Assembly: GCA_021789355.1 (NCBI GenBank)
Contig: JAJYJR010000481.1
Location: 1-5,020, forward strand
DNA: 5,020 nucleotides
Direction of reading: 5' to 3'
Source: Chloroflexota bacterium
Lineage (GTDB): Bacteria > Chloroflexota > Limnocylindria > Limnocylindrales > CSP1-4
How positions within the stretch are numbered: position 1 is the first letter of the stretch; the number at the start of each line of letters is the position of its first letter. The notes below the pieces were generated by a model that saw nothing but the letters and a program-made list of their open reading frames with translations, made no database searches and was not told the DNA's origin. The position numbers were made by a program, and so were the translations under genes. This document shows positions 1 to 5,020 of the stretch, in pieces.

Positions 1-186
1 ATCGTAGCTGCGCGCGAGCCGGGCTGCCGGGCCCTCCCGCAGCGGATCAGCTGACCGTCAGGCCAGTCGACCAGGCAGCGGCGGTCTCCCCGCTGCCCCG
101 CGAAAGACACCAGCCACCTAGGAGGCGTGTCATCGAGCCGCGGGGGCAGGTAGCGCCGGTCGAGGCGTGAGCCGCTCGAGCTCCTT
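1..186 (-). other. Unidentified open reading frame, possible 3' flank of the IS insertion
   Basis: No complete gene is visible here. On the minus strand the frame used by the central part of the IS630 transposase stays open past the element end and out of the window at position 1. It reads gene-like peptides such as RRYLPPRLDDTPPRWLVSFAG and CLVDWPDGQLIRCGRA, with codons mostly ending in G or C. No start codon with a ribosome binding site is present, and I recognise no family. It could be the 3' part of a host gene cut by the insertion, or a chance open frame in GC-rich DNA. The DNA beyond the other end of the element belongs to an IS30 remnant and does not supply an obvious 5' half. Confidence 0.25.
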
Positions 187-216
187 AGTACAGCGCTTCG
201 CAAATCGCGCCACGTA
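187..216 (+). repeat. IS630 left terminal inverted repeat
   Basis: This 30-bp end starts AGTACAGCGCTTCG and finishes CCACGTA. It matches the reverse complement of 1401-1430 at 21 of 30 positions without gaps. It lies six bases beyond the transposase stop codon (223-225), the tight spacing usual for compact insertion sequences. It is the binding site expected for the transposase N-terminal helix-turn-helix. Confidence 0.8.
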
Positions 217-222
217 TTGCTT

Positions 223-1365
223 TCACGCCGCGGCCGTGTGAGCGGGAAGGGCGACGAGGACGCGCCGCTGTGATCTTGGCGGGTGAAGCGCCACTCGAAC
301 GGCGTGGCGATCATGCTGTAGCGCTCGCCGAACGCCAGCAGTGCTGCCTCGAGCGCCTCGATCGAGGGCCATTGGCTCGGGTCGAGGATCTTGCGCTGGA
401 CGACGCTGAAGGAGATCTCGACCTGGTTGAGCCACGACGCGTGGACCGGCGTGTGGACGACCCGGATCTGCGGCCAGCGCTCCCTGAGACGGGTTTCGGT
501 TCGCGGGCCGCGATGGCCCCTGCCGTTGTCGACGACCCAGAACACGCGCCGGGCGCTCGCGTACGGCTCGCTGCTCATGACCTGCTCCACGAGCCGATCG
601 AATGGCTCGATCCCGGTCGTCGCTTCGCAGCGATCGAAGACCTGTGCACGGTGGACGTCCCAGGCCGCGAGGTACGCCAGCGCGCCCTTCCGCTTGTACT
701 CGTGCTCGACCCGACCCGCCCGTCCGGGCGCGGGTGGCGACCCAGCGTGGATCCGCGCTCGGGCCTGGATGCTCGTCTTCTCGTCGGCGCAGATGACGTG
801 CTCGTCGGCCCGCAGCGGCTTGCCGTCCCAGCGGCCGGCATAGAGGTCGAGGAGCGGGCCGGCCCTGCGCTCGAAGTCTGGGTCGCGCGGGAAGATCCAG
901 CTCCGATAGCGCCACGGCCGCAGGGCATCCTCGGCCAGCCAGCGCCAGACCGTCGTCGTGCTGATCGCCTCCACGATGTCACGGGCGACCGCGACCCGCG
1001 CGATCTCGGCGCGCGACAGGCGCGCTAGCGGCAGGTCGAGCTCAGCCGGTCGGGCGCAGGCGAGGGCCTTGATCTCGACGACCACCCGAGGGGGGAAAGG
1101 CCCGCGGCCGACCGCTCCGCGGACGATCGAGGAGACCTGCATCGCCCTCCAGGAAGTAGCGCTTCCGCCAGCGGCTCACGGTCTCGCGGAACGTCCCCAG
1201 GCGCTCGGCGACTTCGACGTTGCGCAGGCCGGTCGCCGCGAGCAACACGATCTGGGCCCGGAACACCTCGCGCTTCGTGGCCGTCTGGCGCCGAACCCGG
1301 CGCTCGAGACGCTCCCGCTCAAGCGGGGAGAGTTCGATCCGGTAGGGACTTTGTCTCGACACCAC
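223..1365 (-). pseudogene. IS630-family DDE transposase, two compensating frameshifts
   Basis: The transposase cuts and joins the element ends at TA sites. With both shifts corrected it would be 380 residues, normal for the family. An N-terminal homeodomain-like helix-turn-helix (about residues 47-74, LRNVEVAERLGTFRETVSRW) is followed by the RPRSGRP linker and an RNase H-fold catalytic domain. The likely triad is D194 (ICADEKTS), D279 (VVDNGRGH) and E316 (SWLNQVEIS). The first frame runs from 1365 to a C6 run at 1090-1095. Dropping one C there restores RAFPPRVVVEIKALACARPAE. The middle frame runs to about 273, where one base is missing, and a tail RRVLVALPAHTAAA ends at 223. Two GTG codons start the gene; AAGGAGG at 1368-1374 is better spaced (5 bases) for the second, at 1360-1362. 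Real mutations, sequencing error, or slippage at the C run cannot be separated here. Confidence 0.88.
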
Positions 1366-1383
1366 GCCCTCCTTCTCACGGAG

Positions 1384-1412
1384 AGCGTAGCTGCGGCTCT
1401 TACGTGATGCAA
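1384..1412 (-). promoter_or_regulatory. Candidate promoter of the IS630 transposase
   Basis: On the minus strand TTGCAT (1407-1412) and TACGCT (1384-1389) are separated by 17 bases, a sigma70-like arrangement. The -35 box lies inside the right inverted repeat. Transcription would begin near 1377, just before the AAGGAGG ribosome binding site at 1368-1374, leaving a very short leader. The hexamer matches are partial, so this is only a candidate. Confidence 0.35.
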
Positions 1413-1430
1413 CTTACGAACGACTGCACT
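1401..1430 (-). repeat. IS630 right terminal inverted repeat
   Basis: Read on the minus strand it starts AGTGCAGTCGTTCG and ends TCACGTA, pairing with the left repeat at 21 of 30 positions. A TA (1431-1432) follows it on the plus strand, as expected at an IS630 target junction. The repeat also contains the candidate -35 hexamer TTGCAT of the transposase gene, so transposase binding could compete with transcription, an inference from the overlap. Confidence 0.8.
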
Positions 1431-1468
1431 TAGTCAGTAGGGCTTGGGAGCGAAGGGGCGGGCTCCAG

Positions 1469-1621
1469 TCAACGTTGCAACGCGGGTGGTGGCCCGAGGA
1501 GTGTAGCGAGCCGCTCGGCGGGGCTGTCCCAGCCGAGGACCTTCCGATTGAGCTCGGCGGCGACCGCGGCGAGGCGCACTGCGCTGTGCGAGCGCAGGTC
1601 CGACCCCTTGGGAAAGTACTG
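1469..1621 (-). pseudogene. IS30-family transposase, C-terminal remnant
   Basis: Fifty codons ending in TGA at 1469 read QYFPKGSDLRSHSAVR, then LAAVAAELNRKVLGWDSPAE, then RLATLLGPPPALQR. From recall, IS30-family transposases end with a block of the form LLRQYFPKGTDL...LAAVADELNxRPRKxLGWxTPAERLA, and the match is clear. About three residues (the GRP in LNGRPRK) appear to be missing. Upstream of the QYFPKG block the frame loses all similarity: the expected DDE catalytic core and NENTNGLLR stretch are absent or shifted. This is therefore a non-functional tail of an older insertion. It ends 38 bases from the right end of the IS630 element, suggesting nested or adjacent insertion in a mobile-element graveyard. 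Confidence 0.75.
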
Positions 1622-2047
1622 GCGGCCGCATCTTGGTCGATCTCGTCCAGGCGCTGATCGCAAATTCGACCCAGAGCCTGCGGACGGGTCAGAGCGCGAC
1701 GTGGTCGTGGTACTCGTCGAGGCGCACAAACACGCTCCTGCAGCCTGCGGACTCTTCCAGCAGACACTGCTGGGTCTGCTGAAGCGCGCCGTACGCAAGA
1801 CGGGGAAGCACGGAGCTGGATGTTCATCAGCCAGACTCTTGCTGGCCTCCGATCGAGACATCGCGGACCAGATGCGCATCCGCTCCTTTGCATTCGACCT
1901 CGCGATGGGCGACGAGTTCCTTTAATCTCCAAGACTCTCCGGTGGCGACAAGGGGGCGATGGAGGCTCTATCAGTCCTTCCGTGATCCCCAGGCGTTCCC
2001 GGGCAGAGAGCTACGGGAGTTCCACTCATGGCCACCGATCCGATATC
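1622..2047. other. Stretch without a supportable gene
   Basis: Several frames are open on both strands, but none has a convincing start, ribosome binding site or recognisable domain. A minus-strand frame ending at about 1690 reads LEESAGCRSVFVRLDEYHDHVAL without any nearby start, and the opposite strand reads ERDVVVVLVEAHKHAPAACG over the same bases. Either could be a relic of the broken IS30-like element or of unrelated DNA. I can assign no function to this stretch. Confidence 0.4.
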
Positions 2048-2092
2048 GTGGCGGGCCCGCGATGCGCCGGCGGCGTTCCGCGGGCCCGCCAC
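2048..2092 (-). terminator. Strong GC-rich hairpin, probable terminator of the secreted-protein gene
   Basis: GTGGCGGGCCCGCG (2048-2061) and CGCGGGCCCGCCAC (2079-2092) form a perfect 14-bp stem around a 17-base loop. It begins 52 bases past the stop codon of the minus-strand secreted-protein gene. On the plus strand the stem is followed only by TTT and on the minus strand by no T-run, so it is not a classical intrinsic terminator. High-GC bacteria often use such hairpins lacking a U tract. It could serve either strand. Confidence 0.6.
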
Positions 2093-2143
2093 TTTCAGCC
2101 GCGGGCGAGGACTGTCGTTGTTATGCCTCCCGCTGTGAGCCTA

Positions 2144-2575
2144 TCACATGACCCAACAGCCCTGATAGCTCTGGCTCGGGCTACCTCCGTCGTAACAGCT
2201 CCAGGTTCCGTTCACGAGGAGCCACGCCCGCGGGTAGACGGTCCCGATGTGAGTCAGCGAGATGTTGGCCCAGAAATTGGCGTCGTTACCAACGTTGAAA
2301 TACCCGCTCGGTCCGTACGGGCTTGAAGACATCGACACACCGTATGCACGCGAGTAGTTCGTGCACCCGTCGGGATATATGTAGACCCAGTACACTCCCG
2401 GGTCCGGGTACGGAGCTGGCCACACGTACTTGAATTTGAAAGTAGGCCACGCGCAGATCGTCTCCATCGGCGACACGCTCGCGGAGGTGCTCGCTGCAAC
2501 CGGTGCGGTTGGCAATCCGGAAAATGAGGCGGCCGCTAGAACGGCGATGGCTGCGAGGAACAATCGTCGTGACAC
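2144..2575 (-). CDS. Small secreted protein, Cys- and aromatic-rich, unknown function
   Basis: This 143-residue protein has a typical Sec signal peptide: MSRR, a hydrophobic core (LFLAAIAVLAAASF), then a likely cleavage site after PVAA at about residue 28. The mature part, about 115 residues, has four cysteines (41, 71, 127, 140) that could form two disulfides, seven tryptophans and about twelve tyrosines, with motifs PGVYWVYIYPDGC and FWANISLTHIG. This suggests a compact extracytoplasmic beta-rich domain, perhaps binding carbohydrate or cell wall; that is inference only. The GTG start at 2573-2575 is chosen because AAGGAGG (2584-2590) sits eight bases upstream and the signal peptide begins there. 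It stands alone, with a hairpin downstream. Its codons are less G/C-biased at third positions than those of the flanking elements. I do not recognise a family. Confidence 0.82.
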   Translation of the reverse strand: MSRRLFLAAIAVLAAASFSGLPTAPVAASTSASVSPMETICAWPTFKFKYVWPAPYPDPGVYWVYIYPDGCTNYSRAYGVSMSSSPYGPSGYFNVGNDANFWANISLTHIGTVYPRAWLLVNGTWSCYDGGSPSQSYQGCWVM

Positions 2576-2583
2576 TCGAGGGT

Positions 2584-2590
2584 CCTCCTT
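2584..2590 (-). promoter_or_regulatory. Ribosome binding site fixing the GTG start of the secreted protein
   Basis: AAGGAGG on the minus strand lies eight bases before the GTG codon at 2573-2575. It is a near-perfect Shine-Dalgarno match and excludes later in-frame starts, which would also remove the signal peptide. Farther upstream a TTGTCA (2663-2668) could be a -35 box, but I find no good -10 hexamer at 16-18 bases, so no promoter is called. Confidence 0.75.
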
Positions 2591-2911
2591 CGCGGGGTCT
2601 GGTCTCGCGTCGATGCCATTGATCGCTTGGCAACCTTCCTAACGCGAACGCTCGGACGCACTTGACAAGGTGCGAAGCAGGCGCCAATCACCAGCGATTT
2701 CACGGCGGATCCCGCGCGTGCGGCGGCTTCGCGCGACACCGTGGACAGCCCATTCACTCGCTCCTCTCTGTCGGACCGGAGCGGAACGCCTGTCCAAGCT
2801 AGGAGTGACTGTGGGGGGCTGGCGTGCGGGGAAACCCGCGGACCAGTGCGGGGATATCCCAGATAGCGCAGGGATCATCGAGATGCGATCGTCGCGGCGG
2901 AGGGTCGCGCC
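2591..2911. other. Intergenic region upstream of the secreted-protein gene
   Basis: No gene is supported here. The frames that are open lack ribosome binding sites and protein-like composition. The region should contain the promoter of the minus-strand secreted-protein gene; TTGTCA at 2663-2668 is the only hexamer of note. It also contains the paired hairpins at 2819-2870, listed separately. Confidence 0.45.
2819..2870 (+). other. Two adjacent hairpins, first with a GAAA tetraloop
   Basis: Hairpin 1 pairs CTGG (2819-2822) with CCAG (2843-2846) and, across a 3x3 internal loop, GCGGG (2826-2830) with CCCGC (2835-2839), capped by GAAA, a GNRA-type tetraloop. Hairpin 2 follows at once: TGCG (2847-2850) with CGCA (2867-2870) enclosing GGG-ATAT-CCC (2851-2860). 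Two consecutive stems with a GNRA cap suggest RNA structure, but short GC stems arise often by chance in such DNA. No known RNA family is recognised, and the strand is a guess based on the GNRA cap. Confidence 0.3.
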
Positions 2912-3879
2912 TTGTGCTTCGTCAGATGCAAGCGCTCGCGGATTAGGTCGGCCGCGGCTCCAGCGCGCTCCATAGGCTCATCCGAGCCGCGACCGACTGA
3001 CGCCGACCCGATTGCCCTCCCGCGCGAACCTTGGACGGCGCATCGACCAGCTCGATCTGATTGCCATGGCCCTGCTGGTGGTCCCGGCGATGCCAGTCGG
3101 ACGTGGCTGGCTCCAGGAACCACCCGCCCGCCGGCACGGAGTTCCTGCAGGGACTGGCGGTTCAAGATGCTTGCAGAGGCTCAGTCGGGTCCCGGTCGCC
3201 GCGCATGGTCGTCGGGGCCCAAACGTGAAGGCGGACGTCCAGGCAGCGGTCCAGCCGAACCCCACGACGCTCCGAGCCGCCGTCAATCGGACGAGGGGCA
3301 TAGTCTTCGCCGTAACGGGTCGAAACCCACGTCCGCTTCCGCGGCGCCTCACCGTCGAACAGGTCTTCGACGTGCCGCTGCGCGGCCCCGCCAGCGGCGT
3401 CACGTTCGTGCCGTATCCGCCCCAGATGGCGCCACGCCGTACGTCGCGGCGGCGTGTCGCTCCGCACGATCCAGCCGTCTTCGGTCGCGCAGCCGGCGCC
3501 CAGCACCCCCGGTGCCCATGCCCAGCGCGGTGACGAACGCGACCCGGGACGCCGTGTCGAACGTTGTTGACGCCATCGGCACCACCCGGCGCATCTCAGG
3601 GACGATCAGCGTGGTCGGACCGCACGGCACCGCCCTGTTGGCGGACCCTAGCCTTCCATTCACAGCTACCGGCTGGAGGTGCATGAATAGACGGGCACGG
3701 CAGGGTCGGGCCGCGTCATGCGGGAGGCCAATCCATCCTGCGATCGGCAGCAGATCCTCATTCGCGTCCAGCCGTGCCCTCACCAACGTCGACGGCGGGA
3801 GCAGCGCCCTCTCCCGCCGGATCCCCGCGTCGTCGCCAGCGCCCTCATGGCGGCCCGGGTTTGCCTCCCGGGTTTGCCT
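2912..3879 (+). other. Long open frame without protein-like character
   Basis: A plus-strand frame is open from ATG 2912 through to 4723, but this first two thirds reads as Arg/Ser/Pro/Ala-rich sequence without domains, hydrophobic segments or a ribosome binding site. Other frames on both strands are also open here (for example 3012-3533 plus and 3162-3506 minus), which is common in GC-rich DNA. A short stretch at 3518-3650 (MPSAVTNATRDAVSNVVDAI) is slightly more protein-like. I see no supportable gene. The stretch may be decayed 5' coding DNA of the mannosyltransferase-like gene downstream. Confidence 0.4.
3854..3879 (+). repeat. Perfect 13-bp tandem duplication
   Basis: CCCGGGTTTGCCT occurs twice without a gap (3854-3866 and 3867-3879). 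Thirteen is not a multiple of three, so the duplication shifts the reading frame. Removing one copy would join a frame carrying ATG at 3847 to the membrane-protein frame downstream, giving MAARVCLLTRTLIRCRSVGL followed by a hydrophobic segment. This looks like a slippage mutation in a decaying gene. Confidence 0.7.
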
Positions 3880-4723
3880 GTTGACCCGGACGCTCATCCG
3901 CTGCCGGTCGGTAGGCCTGATCGTCGCGGCGTTTGCCGTCGTACACGGGATGTTCTTGGCCGACGTGGATCGCGAGGAACGACACGTACGAGGCGCGCAA
4001 GCTGCTCTTCTGGCGGTCAGCGCGCGGGGCGGTCGCGTGGACGTTGTGGCAGCCGTGGCGCCGCCGGGCCTCGCGCTCACCGTCGTGATGCTCACCTGCC
4101 AGTCGCTCGCCCGGGTGTCGGTGGGCAGGGCGACGCTCCCGTACCATACCTTCACGACGCTGCCGTTCTCGTTTGTCGCGCTGGCCTGCTTCGTCACCGA
4201 GTTGTGCCACGGCGCTTCGCGGCGGACGTGGGTCATCGTTGCCGCCTCCGCGGCCGTGGCGATCCTGGGGCCGGCCATCCTCTGGCTCATGAACGGGGCT
4301 CTCTGTCCGCCTTCGCAGGCACGGACCGCGTCGTTCCCCCTCATAGGTCTGCGGCAAGGCGAGCAGCCGGTGACCGTGACCCAGCGAATTGGCGCGGCCG
4401 CCGTCGTGGTCGCGCTCAACGTCGCCGCCATCGTGTGGACCTGGCCCACGCGGGACCGGAGGCCATGCGCGGAGCTTCCCTCCTCCCTGCCCACCGCGGC
4501 CGTCACGCCGTTGCTCGCGAGCTGCTCTCGCCGAGGATCCAGCTGGATGAAGCGTTCGGGTGCGGAGCCAACTCCGTGGGAGCCTCTCGAGCTTCACCGC
4601 CTGGCCGCTGACGCTCGCGCACCACGGACTCTCGGGCTTCTACGCGAACGTCGGAATCGCCGACCACACTCCCCACTACCTATGGATCCTCTGGTCGGTC
4701 GGGCTCTTCACGCAGGCCGGTAA
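3880..4723 (+). pseudogene. Remnant of a PMT-like membrane mannosyltransferase, C-terminal domain
   Basis: The frame that opens at 2912 becomes clearly protein-like here, with codons mostly ending in G or C and about five hydrophobic segments: GLIVAAFAVVHGMFLA, a stretch ending near LTVVMLTCQ, TLPFSFVALACFV, TWVIVAASAAVAILGPAILW and IGAAAVVVALNVAAIVWTW. The segment LARVSVGRATLPYHTFTTLP (4106-4165) resembles the xPWxxVSRVTFxYHYFPAxPF region opening the C-terminal four-transmembrane domain (PMT_4TMC) of bacterial protein O-mannosyltransferases. Those enzymes transfer mannose from a lipid-linked donor to secreted proteins at the membrane. The N-terminal catalytic half is absent. Similarity fades after about 4460 although the frame runs to 4723. 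The 13-bp duplication at 3854-3879 and the frame change downstream support decay. The family call is from recalled motifs, not a search; an unrelated membrane protein remains possible. Confidence 0.5.
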
Positions 4724-4967
4724 ATGGTCCCTCGACCTCGAGCAGGCCCCTGCGCGGTTTCGCGATCGGCACGTCACTGCTGCTCATCGGCTCGTGGTCA
4801 GCGCCGTAGAGGCGGCGTGGCCCGATGACCCCCGCTCGATCCTCCTTTCGCTCGCGTTCTTCGTGCTCCCGACACGCGTGCACGAGCGTGTACCCCTTAT
4901 CCCGAATCCACCGAACCTCCGGCTGATCGGGTCGGCTGAGGGCCGAAAGGACCCGCTGGCCGACTGA
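4560..4967 (+). pseudogene. Remnant of a second GT-C type membrane glycosyltransferase
   Basis: This frame carries two blocks seen in integral-membrane GT-C glycosyltransferases. The first, GLSGFYANVGIADHTPHY then LWILWSVGLF (4626-4709), resembles GxxxFYxxxxFADYPPGYLYVLWLVGLL near the first periplasmic loop. The second, ILLSLAFFVLPTRVHER (4839-4889), resembles the C-terminal FFLLPTRMHERYLFP block; one extra base at about 4890 moves the expected Tyr into another frame. In full proteins these blocks are several hundred residues apart, so an internal deletion has fused them. Between them another frame reads GFAIGTSLLLIGSWSAP and stops at 4809. The GTG at 4560 has no ribosome binding site, and TGA precedes it at 4548. 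It directly follows the mannosyltransferase-like remnant, suggesting a former glycosylation gene pair. Confidence 0.5.
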
Positions 4968-4988
4968 TCGGGCCGACCCGACCAGCGG
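4953..4988 (+). terminator. Weak branched hairpin at the end of the glycosyltransferase remnant
   Basis: CCGCTGG (4953-4959) pairs with CCAGCGG (4982-4988). Inside it TCGGG (4968-4972) pairs with CCCGA (4977-4981) around a CCGA loop, leaving an eight-base bulge on the left. It overlaps the TGA at 4965-4967 and has no T-run. It may be a terminator or a chance structure. Confidence 0.25.
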
Positions 4989-5020
4989 ATGGCGCGTTGG
5001 CGCGCGTCACAGCGCCGTTG

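Larger units (their letters stand above)
187..1430 (-). mobile_element. IS630-family insertion sequence, about 1244 bp, near complete
   Basis: The element carries one minus-strand DDE transposase (223-1365) between imperfect 30-bp terminal inverted repeats at 187-216 and 1401-1430. Aligned by eye, 21 of 30 positions match, including the shared inner CACGTA and outer AGT.CAG blocks. IS630/Tc1-mariner elements insert at and duplicate the dinucleotide TA. A TA follows the right end (1431-1432); at the left end a TA overlaps the first base (186-187), so that junction is shifted by one base or mutated. The length and the single gene filling the element fit the family. With two indels in the transposase the copy is probably not autonomous unless the indels are sequencing errors. 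Confidence 0.85.

Noticed and set aside
270..1028. Plus-strand open frame of 252 codons across the insertion sequence
   Set aside because: It is the complement of the IS630 catalytic frame, which shows the DDE motifs, helix-turn-helix and matching inverted repeats. The plus-strand peptide has no recognisable domain.
1548..1925. Plus-strand open frame of 125 codons
   Set aside because: Its first part is antisense to the IS30 tail. The remainder has no start signal or recognised motif, so it is described only as unassigned sequence.
2028..2138. Small plus-strand frame starting MATDPISWRARDAPAAF
   Set aside because: It has only a weak purine stretch upstream and runs straight through the perfect hairpin at 2048-2092, which accounts for its open sequence.
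2662..2690. Perfect TTGACA on the plus strand as a promoter for the 2912 frame
   Set aside because: No acceptable -10 hexamer lies 16-18 bases downstream, and the frame it would serve does not look coding at its start.
3400..4506. Minus-strand open frame of 368 codons
   Set aside because: It lies opposite the plus-strand membrane-protein frame, has a composition typical of antisense frames in GC-rich DNA, and lacks a ribosome binding site and domains.
1..5020. tRNA, rRNA, CRISPR array or phage defence system
   Set aside because: I saw no regularly spaced repeats, no tRNA-like cloverleaf with a T-loop GGTTCGA motif, no rRNA segments and no nuclease, helicase or toxin motifs.

Overview
This is high-GC bacterial DNA with Shine-Dalgarno (AAGGAGG-type) starts, GTG initiation codons and strong G+C bias at third codon positions. 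That suits a soil-type Chloroflexota or Actinomycetota genome. The phylum is an inference only; no marker gene is present.

The window is mostly decayed or mobile DNA around one intact-looking host gene. Positions 1-186 hold an unidentified reading frame on the minus strand, open to the window edge. Positions 187-1430 are a nearly complete IS630-type insertion sequence with imperfect 30-bp terminal inverted repeats and a TA at the target junction. Its minus-strand DDE transposase is broken by two compensating single-base indels. Directly upstream of it (1469-1621, minus) lies the last 50 codons of an IS30-family transposase, so one element landed beside or within the remains of another. Positions 1622-2047 show no gene I can support.

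A perfect 14-bp hairpin (2048-2092) follows the best single gene in the window. This gene is a small secreted protein of 143 residues (2144-2575, minus) with a clear signal peptide, four cysteines, many aromatic residues and a good ribosome binding site. I do not recognise its family. Upstream of it, at 2819-2870, two adjacent hairpins, one capped by a GAAA tetraloop, could be a structured RNA or a cis element.

From 2912 to 4723 one plus-strand frame stays open, but only its 3' part (about 3880-4460) looks like protein. That part resembles the C-terminal transmembrane domain of bacterial protein O-mannosyltransferases (PMT_4TMC). It is followed, in other frames, by pieces of a second GT-C type membrane glycosyltransferase: an FYAN...DHTPHYLWILW segment and an LPTRVHER segment that are normally hundreds of residues apart. 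A 13-bp tandem duplication at 3854-3879 and several apparent frameshifts point to a pair of decaying surface-glycosylation genes, or to indel-rich assembly. I see no coherent novel multi-gene system. The most unusual items are the secreted Cys/aromatic protein and the paired hairpins.
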